Below, piece after piece: positions 11,608-23,501 of a stretch of DNA of 64,000 nt; position 1 is the stretch's first letter, and every line of letters starts with the position of its first letter. The position numbers and the translations under genes were made by a program. The DNA is taken from assembly GCA_051294375.1 (NCBI GenBank), contig JBJCIZ010000239.1:7068852-7132851 (forward strand), written 5' to 3'. The notes below the pieces were generated by a model. That model saw only the letters and a program-made list of their open reading frames with translations, was not told where the DNA came from and made no database searches. Source of the DNA: Paraspadella gotoi. Its lineage: Eukaryota; Chaetognatha.

Positions 11608-11770
11608 TTGAGGTAGAAAATGAATTGTTTAATTTGTTTGTTAACATACAACAACTTTTATTATGAAACAAATTTCGGACGTGTTTCGACTTTAATGTCG
11701 TCCGAAACATGTCCGAAATTTATGTTCATATAAAAGTCGTATGTTAACAACAATTCGTTTTCTACCTAAA
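11608..11770. repeat. Fold-back palindrome inside the TIR element
   Basis: Arms begin at aggtagaaaa (11611) and end at ttctacct (11760-11767). The inner 19-bp arms, 11670-11688 and 11703-11721, differ at one base and enclose a 14-nt loop. The left arm carries an extra taatttgttt. Both strands contain gaaacaygtcc, which is the 3' core and cleavage region of the hammerhead at 12930-12985, but neither strand has an intact 5' core. The second copy is at 22939-23101. Confidence 0.8.
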
Positions 11771-11875
11771 AACAAAAACGCAACGAAAAGTAAAGAAAAC
11801 AAAGAATGTTTTTAAAATTTAAATTTAATAAATTTAAATTAAATGACCCCCATCGATTTATTAATACGTAATTTA

Positions 11876-12077
11876 TTAATTTATATTCATCAATGTTTGA
11901 CCGGAGACACTTTTCGGATTGGGTTGGTCCTCGTCAGATGGAACGATTCCGACCAATTGGTTCCCGCCAACGCGCGTCGTCTCCTTTGCAATGGATGCCC
12001 CCCGTTGCAATCGAAATGGTTCAAAGGAAAAATCGCGCTCTTCTGCTTGGGTTGCGGGCTCAAGTTCCAGGTAGCGA
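11876..12077 (-). CDS. Possible terminal exon or ORF of unknown function
   Basis: On the minus strand, after a CAG at 12078-12080, one nucleotide plus 66 codons stay open to a TAA at 11876-11878. The composition is protein-like and acidic (RYLELEPATQAEERDFSFEP ... GIVPSDEDQPNPK). The upstream in-frame stop just before the CAG means it would have to be entered by splicing. The polypyrimidine tract is weak, and the entry phase (2) does not match the phase-0 end of exon C, 1 kb upstream. It lies inside a TIR element, so it may be captured or chance sequence. I recognise no family. Confidence 0.3.
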
Positions 12078-12177
12078 CTGTATCATCCGAATGGCAATTG
12101 GCGGATCGAGATGGTAGACGGTAATCGGTTAATGGTTATGTTTTCCATGAAAATTGGTACAACCAATATAAAAACAT

Positions 12178-12320
12178 ATCCATTCATTTAATAAATAAGC
12201 TATTTGCCCCCTGACTTTGGACAGGCTTTGGTGGTTTAAGGCCTCCATCACTCTTACAAGATAATTACATAGCAGGTCCCTGCAAGCTTTCAATCAAGAC
12301 TCTCTCACAGTCCCGTTTAT
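12178..12320. mobile_element. Copy of a short dispersed MITE-like repeat
   Basis: catttaataaataagctatttgcccc ... taacatagcagg-like sequence ... tgcaagctttcaatcaa is shared with 37837-38014, 40708-40915 and their inverted copies. This copy lacks a clear second end. Confidence 0.6.
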
Positions 12321-12929
12321 TCCCTTTTACTGCCAAATAAGGTTTTACCATTTAAGAGTAATTTTTTGAATTTTCATTTCTGTCCATGTTCATACTGTTC
12401 CTACTGGTTTCATACTTAAGTTAACTACGCTGAAAAGACCGTTAACGCCAATCCTTGCTTTGCTTTTATGCTTTGTCACGCATTGCTACGTTAAACTTCA
12501 CGTGGCGTGAAATTAGACGTAGAGTGTCAACAACAAATGGCACGTCTTGCTCCCTGTTCGAATCCCATGTGAATTATTCCATATAATGTTACGTCAAATG
12601 TCACTACTATTGTCACGTATGATGCCCCTTAGCCACCCTACCTCTTCTTTTACCTTCACCCCCAAGTATGTTTTCCTCTAAAACTGCGGGCGCACCCTGG
12701 CGTTGGGGTCGAGGGGACAATTTTTTTAACAATGAGGGAGACATACAATCATATTCCCCTGGGGACAGAAATTGATACACCCCCTGGATTGCATTATATT
12801 TTTTATAGTTTATAATATAGAGAATAAAATTTGATTTATCAATAGTAATATCTATATATGAATTGAAATATTTAAATCAACAATTAGAAGAGAGTTCGAA
12901 TTTGGTTTAGCAACGATTTATTTTAGCAA

Positions 12930-12985
12930 TAATTGGGACATGTTTCGACTTGTATTTCAAATCTCATCAGCAGCCTTAAAATATA
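12930..12985 (-). ncRNA. Hammerhead-ribozyme-like motif (Penelope-type minimal form)
   Basis: On the minus strand the 5' core CTGATGA is at 12970-12964. It is followed by a 6-bp stem II (GATTTG pairing with CAAGTC, loop AAATA) and then GAAA-CATGTC (12946-12937), which has the 3' core, a palindromic ACATGT short stem III and a GUC cleavage triplet. This layout matches the minimal type I hammerheads of Penelope-like retroelements, which work as dimers. Stem I pairs poorly in this copy beyond one base pair, so activity is doubtful. No Penelope reverse transcriptase is visible nearby. Confidence 0.6.
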
Positions 12986-13050
12986 TTATTTTGAGTACTA
13001 CTTTAAGATAAATAAAATTTTTTTTTTTTTCAAAAATAACCGGAACTCAC

Positions 13051-13236
13051 CGATGCCGAGAGGACAACGACGTCAATTGACTCCGCTCTCCGGCGCCGGA
13101 GGCCGCCGCCGAGAACGCCACCGGCGCCGAGCCACGCCCCTTTCCGGGTTTTGGCCGAGGCGCCGCCGTTGACGTAAATCTCGTCGTAGTCGAACCGAAC
13201 TCTGTTCTCGGCGAGACACTTGTACACGCCGAAGTC
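13051..13236 (-). CDS. Ig-superfamily gene, exon C (first genomic copy)
   Basis: Identical to 24382-24567, which carries the full description. The exon is 186 bp, with CAG before it and a strong GTGAGT donor after it, and is open for 62 codons. It encodes the end of an Ig fold, DFGVYKCLAENRV, with the DxGxYxC signature, then a Gly/Arg-rich linker. It repeats because the whole 10.3-kb block repeats. Confidence 0.8.
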
Positions 13237-13821
13237 CTGGGCGGAGAGATTTTTTTCGAAATTTTATATTAAGTTATTTAGCTAACTTTCGAAACATTCA
13301 TTTAATTTAAAAAAAAACGATAGTAAATTTTGGTGGGTCGAGTCCTTGTAAATGTTTTTAAGTATAAACTTATTTTGATCGTTAAAATAGCCATAGTGAT
13401 GATTTTTTTTTATATCGAATAATTAGACATTGAATGATAAAAATATTGAAAGGTTGGGGCTAAGAAAGTACTTAGTACTTAGTTCTCACCCTCAGCAAAT
13501 TCAAAATCCCACCAGCCCCACCCTATTCCTTTATAACGAATTTCTCGACTCGCGTTTTTTCTGACTATTAAAATCTGCTGCTTAAAAGCATTAAGGTGTT
13601 TCATACAGTTAATTAACCGCACGCTTTTTATACTCTGGCGGTTCAAGCGAAAACACACCCACGTCTCTCTCTCTCTCTCTCTCTCGCTGTCTTTCTCTAT
13701 TTCTCTCTCTCTTTCTGCATAATCGTTTGACTGTTCGAATCTCCTTTTCCTCTTCCTCCTCCTCCTGCCTCCTCCTCCTCCTCCCCGAGATCTTTGATCT
13801 AGTCAAGACTTGAAAGCAATG

Positions 13822-13852
<31 letters not shown>

Positions 13853-14112
13853 CGGATGATGTGAAAAAGATATAAATGCGTAAAAAACAAGAACGGAGAT
13901 TCCAATGTGTATTGCGCCTCAAGGACTTTGTTATTTATGTTCAACACCCATCGCATTGGAGGCGTCTTTTATTCTTATAGGAGTTTAATTAAAACAAAAG
14001 GAGGCGTCTCAGCAGTCGCTTAGTTTCGAGGTTCTCTTCATGTCAGGAAAAAAATAACAAAAGATCTACCAAAGAGCATTATAATGCAAGTGGGACAGAC
14101 AGACAGAAACCG

Positions 14113-14140
14113 AGAGAGAGAGAGAGAGTGAGAAGAGAGA

Positions 14141-14188
<48 letters not shown>
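14113..14188. repeat. (GA)n microsatellite beside exon E
   Basis: This interrupted GA array begins 14 bp beyond the exon E donor, on its intron side. The second copy is at 25444-25519. Confidence 0.95.
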
Positions 14189-14201
14189 TGCAGCGCTCAA
14201 C

Positions 14202-14326
14202 TCCCTGTTGGTAAGGTTGTCTAGCCTCAGAGTGGGTCCGTGATTCTTTTGGGTAAGGGCGATTGCTTTGAAGGTGGGGCTCGCTCGTTCTCGATCCGCG
14301 GGCGCCGGTCTGTTGGCGCCATCCAC
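14202..14326 (-). CDS. Ig-superfamily gene, exon E (first genomic copy)
   Basis: Identical to 25533-25657, where it is described. It encodes the middle of the second Ig domain, including GPTLRLDNLTNRE. It lies between exon D (17795-17886) and exon C (13051-13236) in minus-strand order, as in the other copy. Confidence 0.65.
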
Positions 14327-14349
14327 CTCTCTGTTTTGGTGGGGGGGGG

Positions 14350-15060
14350 ATTAGACCGTTAGAATGGGGTTGGATGGCGTCGCGGGCTTGAGAATTGGCG
14401 GAAGAATTCAGAGTTGGGGATTAGTTTCTTATTAGTGGAGATTGTTATTGAAAAACATTGAGCGCTTTGCTGTAACCTAATTTATACCTTGTAGATATCA
14501 CGAGGCGAAGCCATTTCGCTATCAAAGGAGAGAATCAACCCAATTCGCATTCATTTTATAAATAAAATAATCAGAGCTCAAACAGAACCAGTTCAGTGAG
14601 ATAGAGCTGTACAAATTTTCAATGATTAGAAATATTAATTCATTTCAAAAATTACAAAATATTTCATCATGTTACCTAATGTCTCCTGGGCAGACTCCTA
14701 AAGTTAAAAGTTTATTTGCGCTTTTATACTTCTTAATATATAAATAGACCAATTGAAATGATTTTTCAACTTTTGAGAATACGGCCAATAACTGAACGAG
14801 AAATAAGTTACAAACCAATCCAAGCAAAGAACCGAGGACGAGATGAGTATTAAAGTAACTAACGAGTTATAACGTTAATGAATTCTATATAAAACCAAAT
14901 ATAATTTCGAAAATTATGAAAAATATTACAAACTATACAATTGAAGCATTTACTTTTTTCCCTTTGTTTTATGATTCCTTTCTAAGTATTTTCTGTTATT
15001 TTATTCTCATTTTTGATATTATTTTTTTAAATTTCTGATTTAGTCAAAGTCTAAGCTTTT
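14350..15060. other. No gene seen
   Basis: AT-rich unique sequence in the intron between exons D and E of this copy, repeated at 25681-26391. I see no long frame, TIR or tRNA-like box. Confidence 0.5.
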
Positions 15061-15139
15061 AAGTTAATGGTATTGTTTAAATAAAAGGAAAAACACTATG
15101 ACTTATGAACGAAAGAGAAAAACATGAACAACAAGAGAG

Positions 15140-15500
15140 AAGAGGGAGGAGAGAGAGAGAGCGAGAGAGAGAGAGAGAGAGAGAGAGAGCAGAGAGAGAG
15201 AGAGAGAGAGAGAGAGAAAACGAGAGAGAGAAAGAGAGAGTTTTTATTCGCCGCGAGCAAAGATGAAAACGCGTCTGATGATAATAAATGCAACGAAATT
15301 TTTTCTCTCTCTCTCTCTTTTTCTCTGTCTCTCTCTCTTTTTCTCTTCTCCTCCTTATTCTTTCTTTCTTTCTTTCTTTATTTCTTATTTCTTTATTTCT
15401 TTCTTTCTTTCTTTCTCTTCTTCTCTTTCTACTCACTCTTTCCCTTCTCAGGCCAAAGATGCCGTGAGTTGAAGGAGAGATGGGAAAAAGTAGATGATGA

Positions 15501-15585
<85 letters not shown>

Positions 15586-15825
15586 AGAGAATTAACGAAA
15601 GTGAAAAACTCGATTATGAGTCATCAGGGAAATTTTATTATGTCTTTACACGAAACGATTAATTCCGCTGTCTTTAGCTAAAGCGTAGAAAATATAAATT
15701 CTCCGGCCTCGGCCCCAGGGCGAAGAATTAAGAATTAATTGATATATAACATTAATAAAATACTATATAAAAATGATCTAATTATTCTTTATTTATATTT
15801 TTTCTCTCTCTCTTTCTCTATCTCT

Positions 15826-15867
<42 letters not shown>

Positions 15868-15885
15868 CTCTCTCTCGTCTCTCAC
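15140..15885. repeat. Cluster of (GA)n, (CT)n and (TTTC)n arrays
   Basis: (GA)n at 15140-15240, CT-rich at 15300-15350, (TTTC)n at 15357-15417, (GA)n at 15509-15580 and (CT)n at 15803-15885. The 185-codon + frame at 15124-15681 is Arg-Glu and Ser-Leu repeat translation. The second copy is at 26471-27216. Confidence 0.92.
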
Positions 15886-16308
15886 TCTCTTCCTCCAAGG
15901 AGACTTTTTTTAGAACCATGGAACGAGCGAAATAACGATCCCAAGTAGACAAAAAAAAGACTGACAGACCAACTGACTCAGTTTCCGAGAAATACAGACT
16001 TTCATTGGGCTAAAAATGACAGAGTGAAGGAGAAATGTAAAGGTGAAGAATGAGTTGATTTTAAAAAAAAATAAAATTTGGATAAATACAGAGAAAGTTA
16101 AACCTTAATAAAAATAAATATAAAATAAAAGTTATTACTTTTTATCGAAAATTAAAGAACGATTATGAAAATATTGGCAAAATAACGAGTATCCGATGAA
16201 AAAAGTTTTAATCGGAAATATAAAGAATCTCATTTTAAACGAAAAAATTTCAATAAAAATATCCTTTTCAAATCCTATCCTCTTGAGCCCGACAACCTTA
16301 AAATTAAT

Positions 16309-16380
<72 letters not shown>

Positions 16381-16734
16381 GAGAGAGCGAGTTTATTCAA
16401 CCTGACGGTTCTTTAAGAGCTTTCAAGCGAGTGACAAAATAAAAATGACAAGGCCCCATAAAGGCGCTGCGAGCGGAGGGCGAAGAAAAAAAAGAACAAC
16501 CCCGCGAATGAACAAAAAAAAATAGGGCGGGGGCATATAAAAATGAGAAGAGAGCATCCGTCGAACGACAAAAGAGGGCGTAGGACGACAAAAGAACAAC
16601 GGGATTTAATAAACGAGAAAAAAACAGACAAAAGGAGCAGCGAGACCGGGTTGACGGCGAGCAGGAAGAGAAAAAAAAATGAAACTGAGAGCGACGAAGG
16701 GGGGGGGGATGGGCACTATTTTATGGAAGCGACC

Positions 16735-16890
16735 ATTTATTCTATCCTTAACCTTAAACATTATCCTTAACTTAGTCACTAATCTTATCCCTGATTTTTA
16801 TTCTTAATCCTAAAACCCTAATCCTCATTTCTTAACCTCAAAGCTTAATCCCTATACCTTAATCCTTGACCTAATTTTAAAACCTAAAAA
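16735..16890. repeat. Degenerate CCCTAA-like array
   Basis: ttaaccttaaac, ctaaaaccctaatcc and taatccctatacc words. The paralogues are at 525-680 and 28070-28220. Confidence 0.7.
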
Positions 16891-17021
16891 ATAATTTAAT
16901 TATGAATTTTTAACTGAAATCGGATAAACTTTTAGAAAAATTGACCGAAATGAAAGGGGTTAAGGGTAGTTGTTAAACAGAATTTGAGAAGGTTAATTCT
17001 TTGAGATGACGGAAGGAGAGA

Positions 17022-17066
<45 letters not shown>

Positions 17067-17693
17067 GAGAGAAGAGAGAGAAGAGAGAGAAGAGAGAGAG
17101 AGAGAGAAGAGACAGGGGAGGAATGGGATAAAATAGCAAAAGCACTGGATGATTAATGATTGATAGTAAGGGAAATAATTTTGAACATTTTCTGATATTT
17201 TGTAATAAATTTTTATTTAAAATTTTTAATAATATGCTTTTTATTATTTTTAAATATTTGTTTTTATAAATATTATTTTGAGTATAACAATTATTTATTC
17301 ACTTATTCACTTTATTCAACTATTTTTTTATTCTCTTTTTTTGTTTGTTTTTTTTTCTCATTTTGTGGTTGAATTTAGATGAGGAAAAGATTGATTTTTA
17401 TTATAATAATTTTTTTAATATTGTTACATACAATAACATTTTTATTCTTCATCAGTCAAATTGCCTTTACACTAAAAGAATATAAATGCTATTCAAAACC
17501 TGTATGTAACAATATTAATAAAAAATTTGTTGTGAAAAAATCAATCTTTTTCTCATTCTTATTAAACTAACTCATTGCTAATTTATAATCTGAAATTTGC
17601 GTTTTTGGTAAATAGGGCTTTTTTTCTTCATCCTTCTTTCAACGGCTTCCATTTTTTTTCCATCTAAAATTGAAATCGCCTATTCATGGTGTA

Positions 17694-17767
<74 letters not shown>

Positions 17768-17794
17768 ATTCTCTCTCTCCCTCCCTCCCTTTAC

Positions 17795-17886
17795 CTTCAA
17801 CACTAGTTGTGCGTCGGGTCCAATCCACGTAAGTTGGAATGAAGGATTTCCGGTTACTTTGCCATGGAGGATGAGGGTTCGCCGAG
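17795..17886 (-). CDS. Ig-superfamily gene, exon D (first genomic copy)
   Basis: Identical to 29126-29217, where it is described, including the apparent one-base deletion after the acceptor and the Gly codon at the Ig cysteine position. The shared defects are expected, because both lie in the exact duplication. Confidence 0.65.
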
Positions 17887-18257
17887 CTGAAGGAGGAGGA
17901 GGAGGAAGAGGAAGAGGAGGAGGAGAATAAAAATATAATCCGAGGTGAAAAAAGAGAAATTTTTCTCTCGCTTTTTATTTTATTAAGAATGGCGGGGGGG
18001 GGGAAAAGAAAAAAAGAAAAAGAAAAAAAAGGAAAATGAAAAGAAGAAAAGATAAATCTCCTCTCGACCAAGTTAAGGTTGTTTTAAGCAAATAATGAGA
18101 GGAGAGAAGAGAAAGAGAGATAAGGTATGTAGTATAGAGAGAGCAGAAAGAGAGAGGAGTGAGAGAGAGAGAGACTTTTAAAACGTATTCGCAAAGAAAA
18201 TGGAGAGAAAAATGAAGAATCCTTTAGATGAGGTGAGAAAGAGAGATAGATAGATAG

Positions 18258-18296
<39 letters not shown>

Positions 18297-18448
18297 GAAT
18301 AGTAATAGATAGTAGATAAAGGTAGAAGAGAGAGAGAGGAGAGAGTGGAGAGAGACTTGGAAAATGAAAGAAAGACGGGAAAATATGCTGGGTTGATTTT
18401 GGTGGGTAGCTAGAGGGAGAGATAGAGAGAGAGAGAGGAGAGAGAGAA

Positions 18449-18473
18449 NNNNNNNNNNNNNNNNNNNNNNNNN
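18449..18473. other. Assembly gap (25 N)
   Basis: A fixed-length gap within GA repeat. The paralogue at about 29770-29830 is continuous GA-rich sequence. Confidence 0.99.
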
Positions 18474-18507
<34 letters not shown>

Positions 18508-19286
18508 GAAAGAAAGAGAGACAGAGAAAGAAAGAGAGAGCGAAAGCAGAAATGGAAAAAAGAAGAAGGGGAGAAAAAAGATATAAATAAATAAATAAAA
18601 TAAATAAAACTTGAGTTTTTGTAGAATATACTGATTTTAATTCACCTTTTAGTTCAATATCTTTTTTTTTATTCGTCAATTTTAAGTCTTTTAAAAATTG
18701 ATGACTTTGTACATTTAATTTTGTTTTTCTTTTCTTTTTTTCTTCTTTTTTTTTACTTATTTTATTCCCTCTTTTTTTATTTCTCCTTAATTCTCCCCCC
18801 TCCCCTTAATATTGACGAATTTCCCTTTCATCTTTTCCGCCGCCGTCGAGATTAAAAGGAATCGCGTTTCAAGAAGGTGAAATCAAAGATGGCGTTGACG
18901 GCGACGGCGGGAGAATAAAAGATGATTATACTTAATGTAGAAGATCTAATTGATTACTTAAGTAGGAGATATTAATTTCATTACTTAATTTGTAGGAGAT
19001 CTAATTGGATTACTAATGTAGGAGATATAATTCATTACTTAATGTAGGAGATCTAATTCATTACTTAATGTAGGAGATTTAATTCATTACTTAATGTGGG
19101 AGATCAATTCATTACTTAATGTAGGAGATCTAATTCATAGATTTTGAAAGACAAGTTTCTTTATTTTGCGCGCCAACCTCATTTATTGTTCAGATTCCTC
19201 ATCCAACATTACTACTCTATGAATCCACCCTTTTGACATCCAGAGAATTACGTTTTCGCTAACATTTTCTCCCTTCTCTCTCTCTC

Positions 19287-19317
<31 letters not shown>

Positions 19318-21084
19318 TCTCTCTCTCTCTCTCTCTCTCTTCTCCTCTCTCTCTCTCCATCCGTCCAAAAAAATGGAATCACGACAAATGGGCTCGACAC
19401 TGAACTGCGGGCGAAATGGATTTCTTTCAAAATTCTTGTTCACTCACAAAAAATTTTTTTTTACCTTTTTCCATCTAAAGTGTCAATTCACGGAAATGGG
19501 CGCCTCAAATTTACGCATCTTAAAAAGGCATTCTCTCAAATTTACGCATCTCAAAATGGCGTTTCTCTCAAATTGACACAGCTCAAAATGGCATTCTTTA
19601 AATTGACGCATCTCAAAAATGGCATTATTTTAAATTTACCCATCTGAAAATGGCGTTATTTCAAATTGACGCATGCTGAAAATGGCATTATCATCAAATC
19701 GACGGCATCTCAAAATGGCGTTCTCTCAAATTGACTCATCTCAAAATAACATTCTCTCAAATTGACACATTCTCAAAATGGCGTTCGCTGAAATTAGCGC
19801 CTCTAAAACTGGAGTATCTCAAACTGACGCATCTCAAAATAGTGTTTTCTCAAATTGACGCATCTCAATCCGCGTGCAGATACGACATTGTTTGACTCAA
19901 ACTTGTTAACTTTTGGTAACCGAACTTTAATACGCCACAAAAAATGTTACCCTTCGTTTTGCGGGAAACGGATGGGGGACCCGGAAGGGAAAATGTCAAA
20001 AATGAAAAAAAAAAAAAAAAAAAAACAGAAAAAACTAAACCAAATTTTCAATAACCACCCCCAGTGCAAAGTGGGGAAAAATGGAAAACGGAAAAATTTA
20101 AAAAATAAATATTTGTAAAACTGACAAAATGTAAAAAAAAATACTTGACATTTTGGCGAAATTAGAAAAAAAAGGAAAGGGGGGAGCAGAGGGGGAGGAG
20201 AGGGGGGAGGAGAGGGAGTGGAGGGGGAGGAGAGAGGAAGAAGAAGAGGAGAGGAGAGAAGAGAGGAGAGGGGAGAGGAGAGAGAGGAGGAGAGAGAGTG
20301 GAGAGGGGTCGAGGGTCGCCGCCCCTTAACTACGAGTAGGAACCAACAAGCGGAAACGAAACTCGATGTGATTTTTTAAAAATATATAAGTCTGACATTC
20401 GAAAGACTGACATTCCGAAGTCTGACATTCCGGACAGGCTGACATTCTGAAGGCTGACATTCCCAAAAGGCTGACATTCCAAAAGCCAGGGTCAACGCGG
20501 GGAGTGGCAGCAGATTTTATAAAAAGTAGTTAATGCTGGGTAGCGACTAGCGAGGCTGTATGTGATTTTATGCTGTCCCCCCTTTCTGGGATGGGGGTGG
20601 CGTCTCTCAGCGATGTCTCATCACTGGCGGCAACGCGACATTTGCTGTCGTCCACCCAATCTGGCACTTGGATCGGCCGGGCGCCTTGGAATGCCGGGCA
20701 GGGGGGGGGTACCACGGGACGGCAGGGCGCCTTGAACGCAAAGCAGGGCACCATGGCCATTTGGGCTTCATTGGACATAAAGATGGTCAGAGATTGCATA
20801 GACACCTTGGCATGGCAAGGATTCTTTGAATGGGCAGGCGCCTCGGACGGCACAGCTTCCTGGAATGGTAAACGCGCCTAGGTATAACAAGGCGCCCGGC
20901 AAAGCAGGGGCGCCTTAGATCAGCAAGGCGCCTCGGGACAGCAAATTTGGCTTTTTTTTTTTGTCGAACAAAGGTCGCGATACTTTTTGTCAATGAATCG
21001 GAATAAAAGCGACTTTGTATGCGGAAGACGAAAAATGGAGATAATTTGTAAGTCTTGGAAGGAGAAAAGAGAGAGGGAGGAGGG

Positions 21085-21125
<41 letters not shown>

Positions 21126-21233
21126 CGAAAGAGAGAGAGAGAGAGGAGGAGAGAGAGAGAGAGAGAGACAGAGATTTAAACGAAGCCCCCGACAAGTAAC
21201 AACACCTGACATGAGAAAAGCGGCAAAAAAAAA

Positions 21234-21275
<42 letters not shown>

Positions 21276-21481
21276 TTGCGAATTTTACGCACAAAGGAGT
21301 CCGTGACAGGAGAAGGCGCTAGTGAAGGGTAGGGTTCGTGAAGCGTGGATCGAGGGGGGGTGGGGGGGGAAGCCATGGTGTCGAATGTCGTCGGGGCAAA
21401 AGGCTAAGTCTGGATTTTTTGAGTGAAGAAGAGAGAGACGGGGAGAAGAGAGAGGAGCGAAGAGAGAGATGACGAGAAGAG

Positions 21482-21537
<56 letters not shown>

Positions 21538-22102
21538 TGTGTCTGGATCCTCCAGTTCACAATGGCACTGATCGTCGTGGTTCTTCACGTTCAAGAGCGA
21601 AGGGTTAATTCGGGAATATTCCTTCTCTTCGGTAACGTTGCTCCTTTGTTTTTTGGTTTTGCTCCTTTGTTTTTTTTTGTTTTGCTCCTTTGTTTTTTTT
21701 GTTTTTTTTGTTTTGCTCTTTTGCTTTTTGTTTGGCTCCTTTTTTTGTTTGCTCCTTTGTTTTTTTTGTTTGCTCCTTTGTTTTATTCTTTATTGTTTTT
21801 GTCTTTTGCCTTTTTTAATATTATCCAATTATTTTATCTAATAAATTTATTATTTATTTTATTTCTCATTATAATTAGTTTTTTTTTGTTTTGTCTTTTT
21901 TTAAATATATTATTATTTTTTTTTTTAATTTTTTTTGGTTATTCTTGATTGCTTTTTTTGTTGACCCGAGATCCATCGATGCCAGCTCTATATTTTGAGC
22001 TTTTAGCCTTTCGACATTTTTGTTTTATTGTTTTAATGTATACTCCTTCTTTAATGTCAATGATATCTTACTGTTATTCTATTCCATCTTAAACGCAGAA
22101 GA

Positions 22103-22185
<83 letters not shown>

Positions 22186-22350
22186 ATAAAGCATTAATGA
22201 GTGTAAGAAAAAAGGTTTATTCGTCCGGAATAGTTCCTTATTACTCATATGAGGTCACCGTTCTCCTTTGATTGGCCAGCCCATGAGCCATTGTGCTGGT
22301 AGACACACCTCTCTATAACGCTCCTCTTTCTCTCTCTCTCTTTCTCTCTC

Positions 22351-22395
<45 letters not shown>

Positions 22396-22847
22396 ACTCG
22401 ACTGACCCACAAACGTCGGACCCAGGACAGCCGGGGCGCCGCATCACCTTCCACCCCCGCCTTGTCTCAACCCCCCCTCGCCCCCCCCCCCTCTTCGCGC
22501 GATGAACGAGGTCCGTCGTGGAATTGGGTAAGCATCCGAGGGTAAGTGTTGGTTCATTCCAACTCGTAAATTAAAAAGGTCTCCTTTTTGTAGTTGGGAG
22601 AGAATCGATTTGAGTTTGTCTGGCTTTGTTGAATATTGAACGAATTTGTGGGGTAAATTGCTATAACGGTATTAAATTGTTATTGTAATAATTGTAATAA
22701 TTGTAATTCCGCCATCTAATACTTTAGAAATTTTTTTTTCAAACAATTGAAACAATATTGATATATTATACATATATATTAAATATTATATATTATATAT
22801 TAAATTAATGACTAGGGAAAGCCAGTCGCAAGATAGCTCATTTTTTC

Positions 22848-23501
22848 TATATTGGTTGTACTAATTTTATATGCAGAGACAACCCCAAATTTCTCCTTGG
22901 CAGAATTATGTTTAATTCGTTGGGATCTGGTTTTAAATTTGAGGTAGAAAATGAATTGTTTAATTTGTTTGTTAACATACAACAACTTTTATTATGAAAC
23001 AAATTTCGGACGTGTTTCGACTTTAATGTCGTCCGAAACATGTCCGAAATTTATGTTCATATAAAAGTCGTATGTTAACAACAATTCGTTTTCTACCTAA
23101 AAACAAAAACGCAACGAAAAGTAAAGAAAACAAAGAATGTTTTTAAAATTTAAATTTAATAAATTTAAATTAAATGACCCCCATCGATTTATTAATACGT
23201 AATTTATTAATTTATATTCATCAATGTTTGACCGGAGACACTTTTCGGATTGGGTTGGTCCTCGTCAGATGGAACGATTCCGACCAATTGGTTCCCGCCA
23301 ACGCGCGTCGTCTCCTTTGCAATGGATGCCCCCCGTTGCAATCGAAATGGTTCAAAGGAAAAATCGCGCTCTTCTGCTTGGGTTGCGGGCTCAAGTTCCA
23401 GGTAGCGACTGTATCATCCGAATGGCAATTGGCGGATCGAGATGGTAGACGGTAATCGGTTAATGGTTATGTTTTCCATGAAAATTGGTACAACCAATAT
23501 A
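22848..23501. mobile_element. Second copy of the TIR element
   Basis: Copy of 11517-12170 with the same ends, fold-back (22939-23101) and internal sequence. Confidence 0.55.
23207..23408 (-). CDS. Second copy of the possible exon/ORF of unknown function
   Basis: Identical to 11876-12077. If it belonged to the Ig gene it would be the next exon after C (24382) and would end the protein at TAA, but the splice phases do not agree. Confidence 0.3.

Larger units (their letters stand above)
11517..12170. mobile_element. Non-autonomous TIR element, Tc1/mariner-like (about 650 bp)
   Basis: The left end 11517-11537 reads tatattggttgtactaattt(t). The right end 12150-12170 is its reverse complement apart from one base. 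TA dinucleotides at the outer ends suit a Tc1/mariner-type TA target duplication. No transposase-like frame is visible, so it would be a MITE or deleted element. Inside it are a fold-back (11608-11770) and an open minus-strand segment (11876-12077). The family assignment rests on the ends only. Confidence 0.55.
7594..17933. repeat. Exact tandem duplication, first copy (10,340 bp)
   Basis: Every stretch compared by eye between 7594-17933 and 18925-29264 is identical at an offset of 11,331. This includes (GA)n lengths, poly-A and poly-G runs and minisatellite unit variants. Divergence begins at 17934/29265. The left edge is abrupt: both copies start at attatactt, after unrelated sequence. The block holds Ig exons C and E, most of D, the inverted-repeat element and the hammerhead motif. 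A very recent duplication and a duplicated contig or haplotype in the assembly would look the same here. Confidence 0.93.
16194..18924. repeat. Duplicated segment also at 1-2900 and 27525-30250
   Basis: It starts at ccgatgaaaaaagttttaa and runs through a GA array, a CCCTAA-like block, an AT-rich stretch, exon D and the first unit of the 33-bp minisatellite. It stops abruptly at 18924, inside that minisatellite, where the second 10-kb block begins. Confidence 0.85.

Noticed and set aside
11895-11960. A second hammerhead-like string on the minus strand (CTGACGA ... CCGAAAA ... GTGTC)
   Set aside because: Stem II has only three base pairs, stem III does not form and stem I does not pair. The bases also read as a plausible coding stretch.
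15444-15468. A 12-bp micro-exon on the + strand (ccttctcag / gccaaagatgcc / gtgagt)
   Set aside because: CT microsatellites create acceptor-like tracts everywhere here, and no neighbouring + strand exon supports it.
15124-15681. 185-codon + strand ORF (and its copy at 26455) resembling an Arg/Glu- and Ser/Leu-rich protein
   Set aside because: It is the translation of (GA)n, (CT)n and (TTTC)n arrays; neighbouring arrays give the same peptides in every frame.
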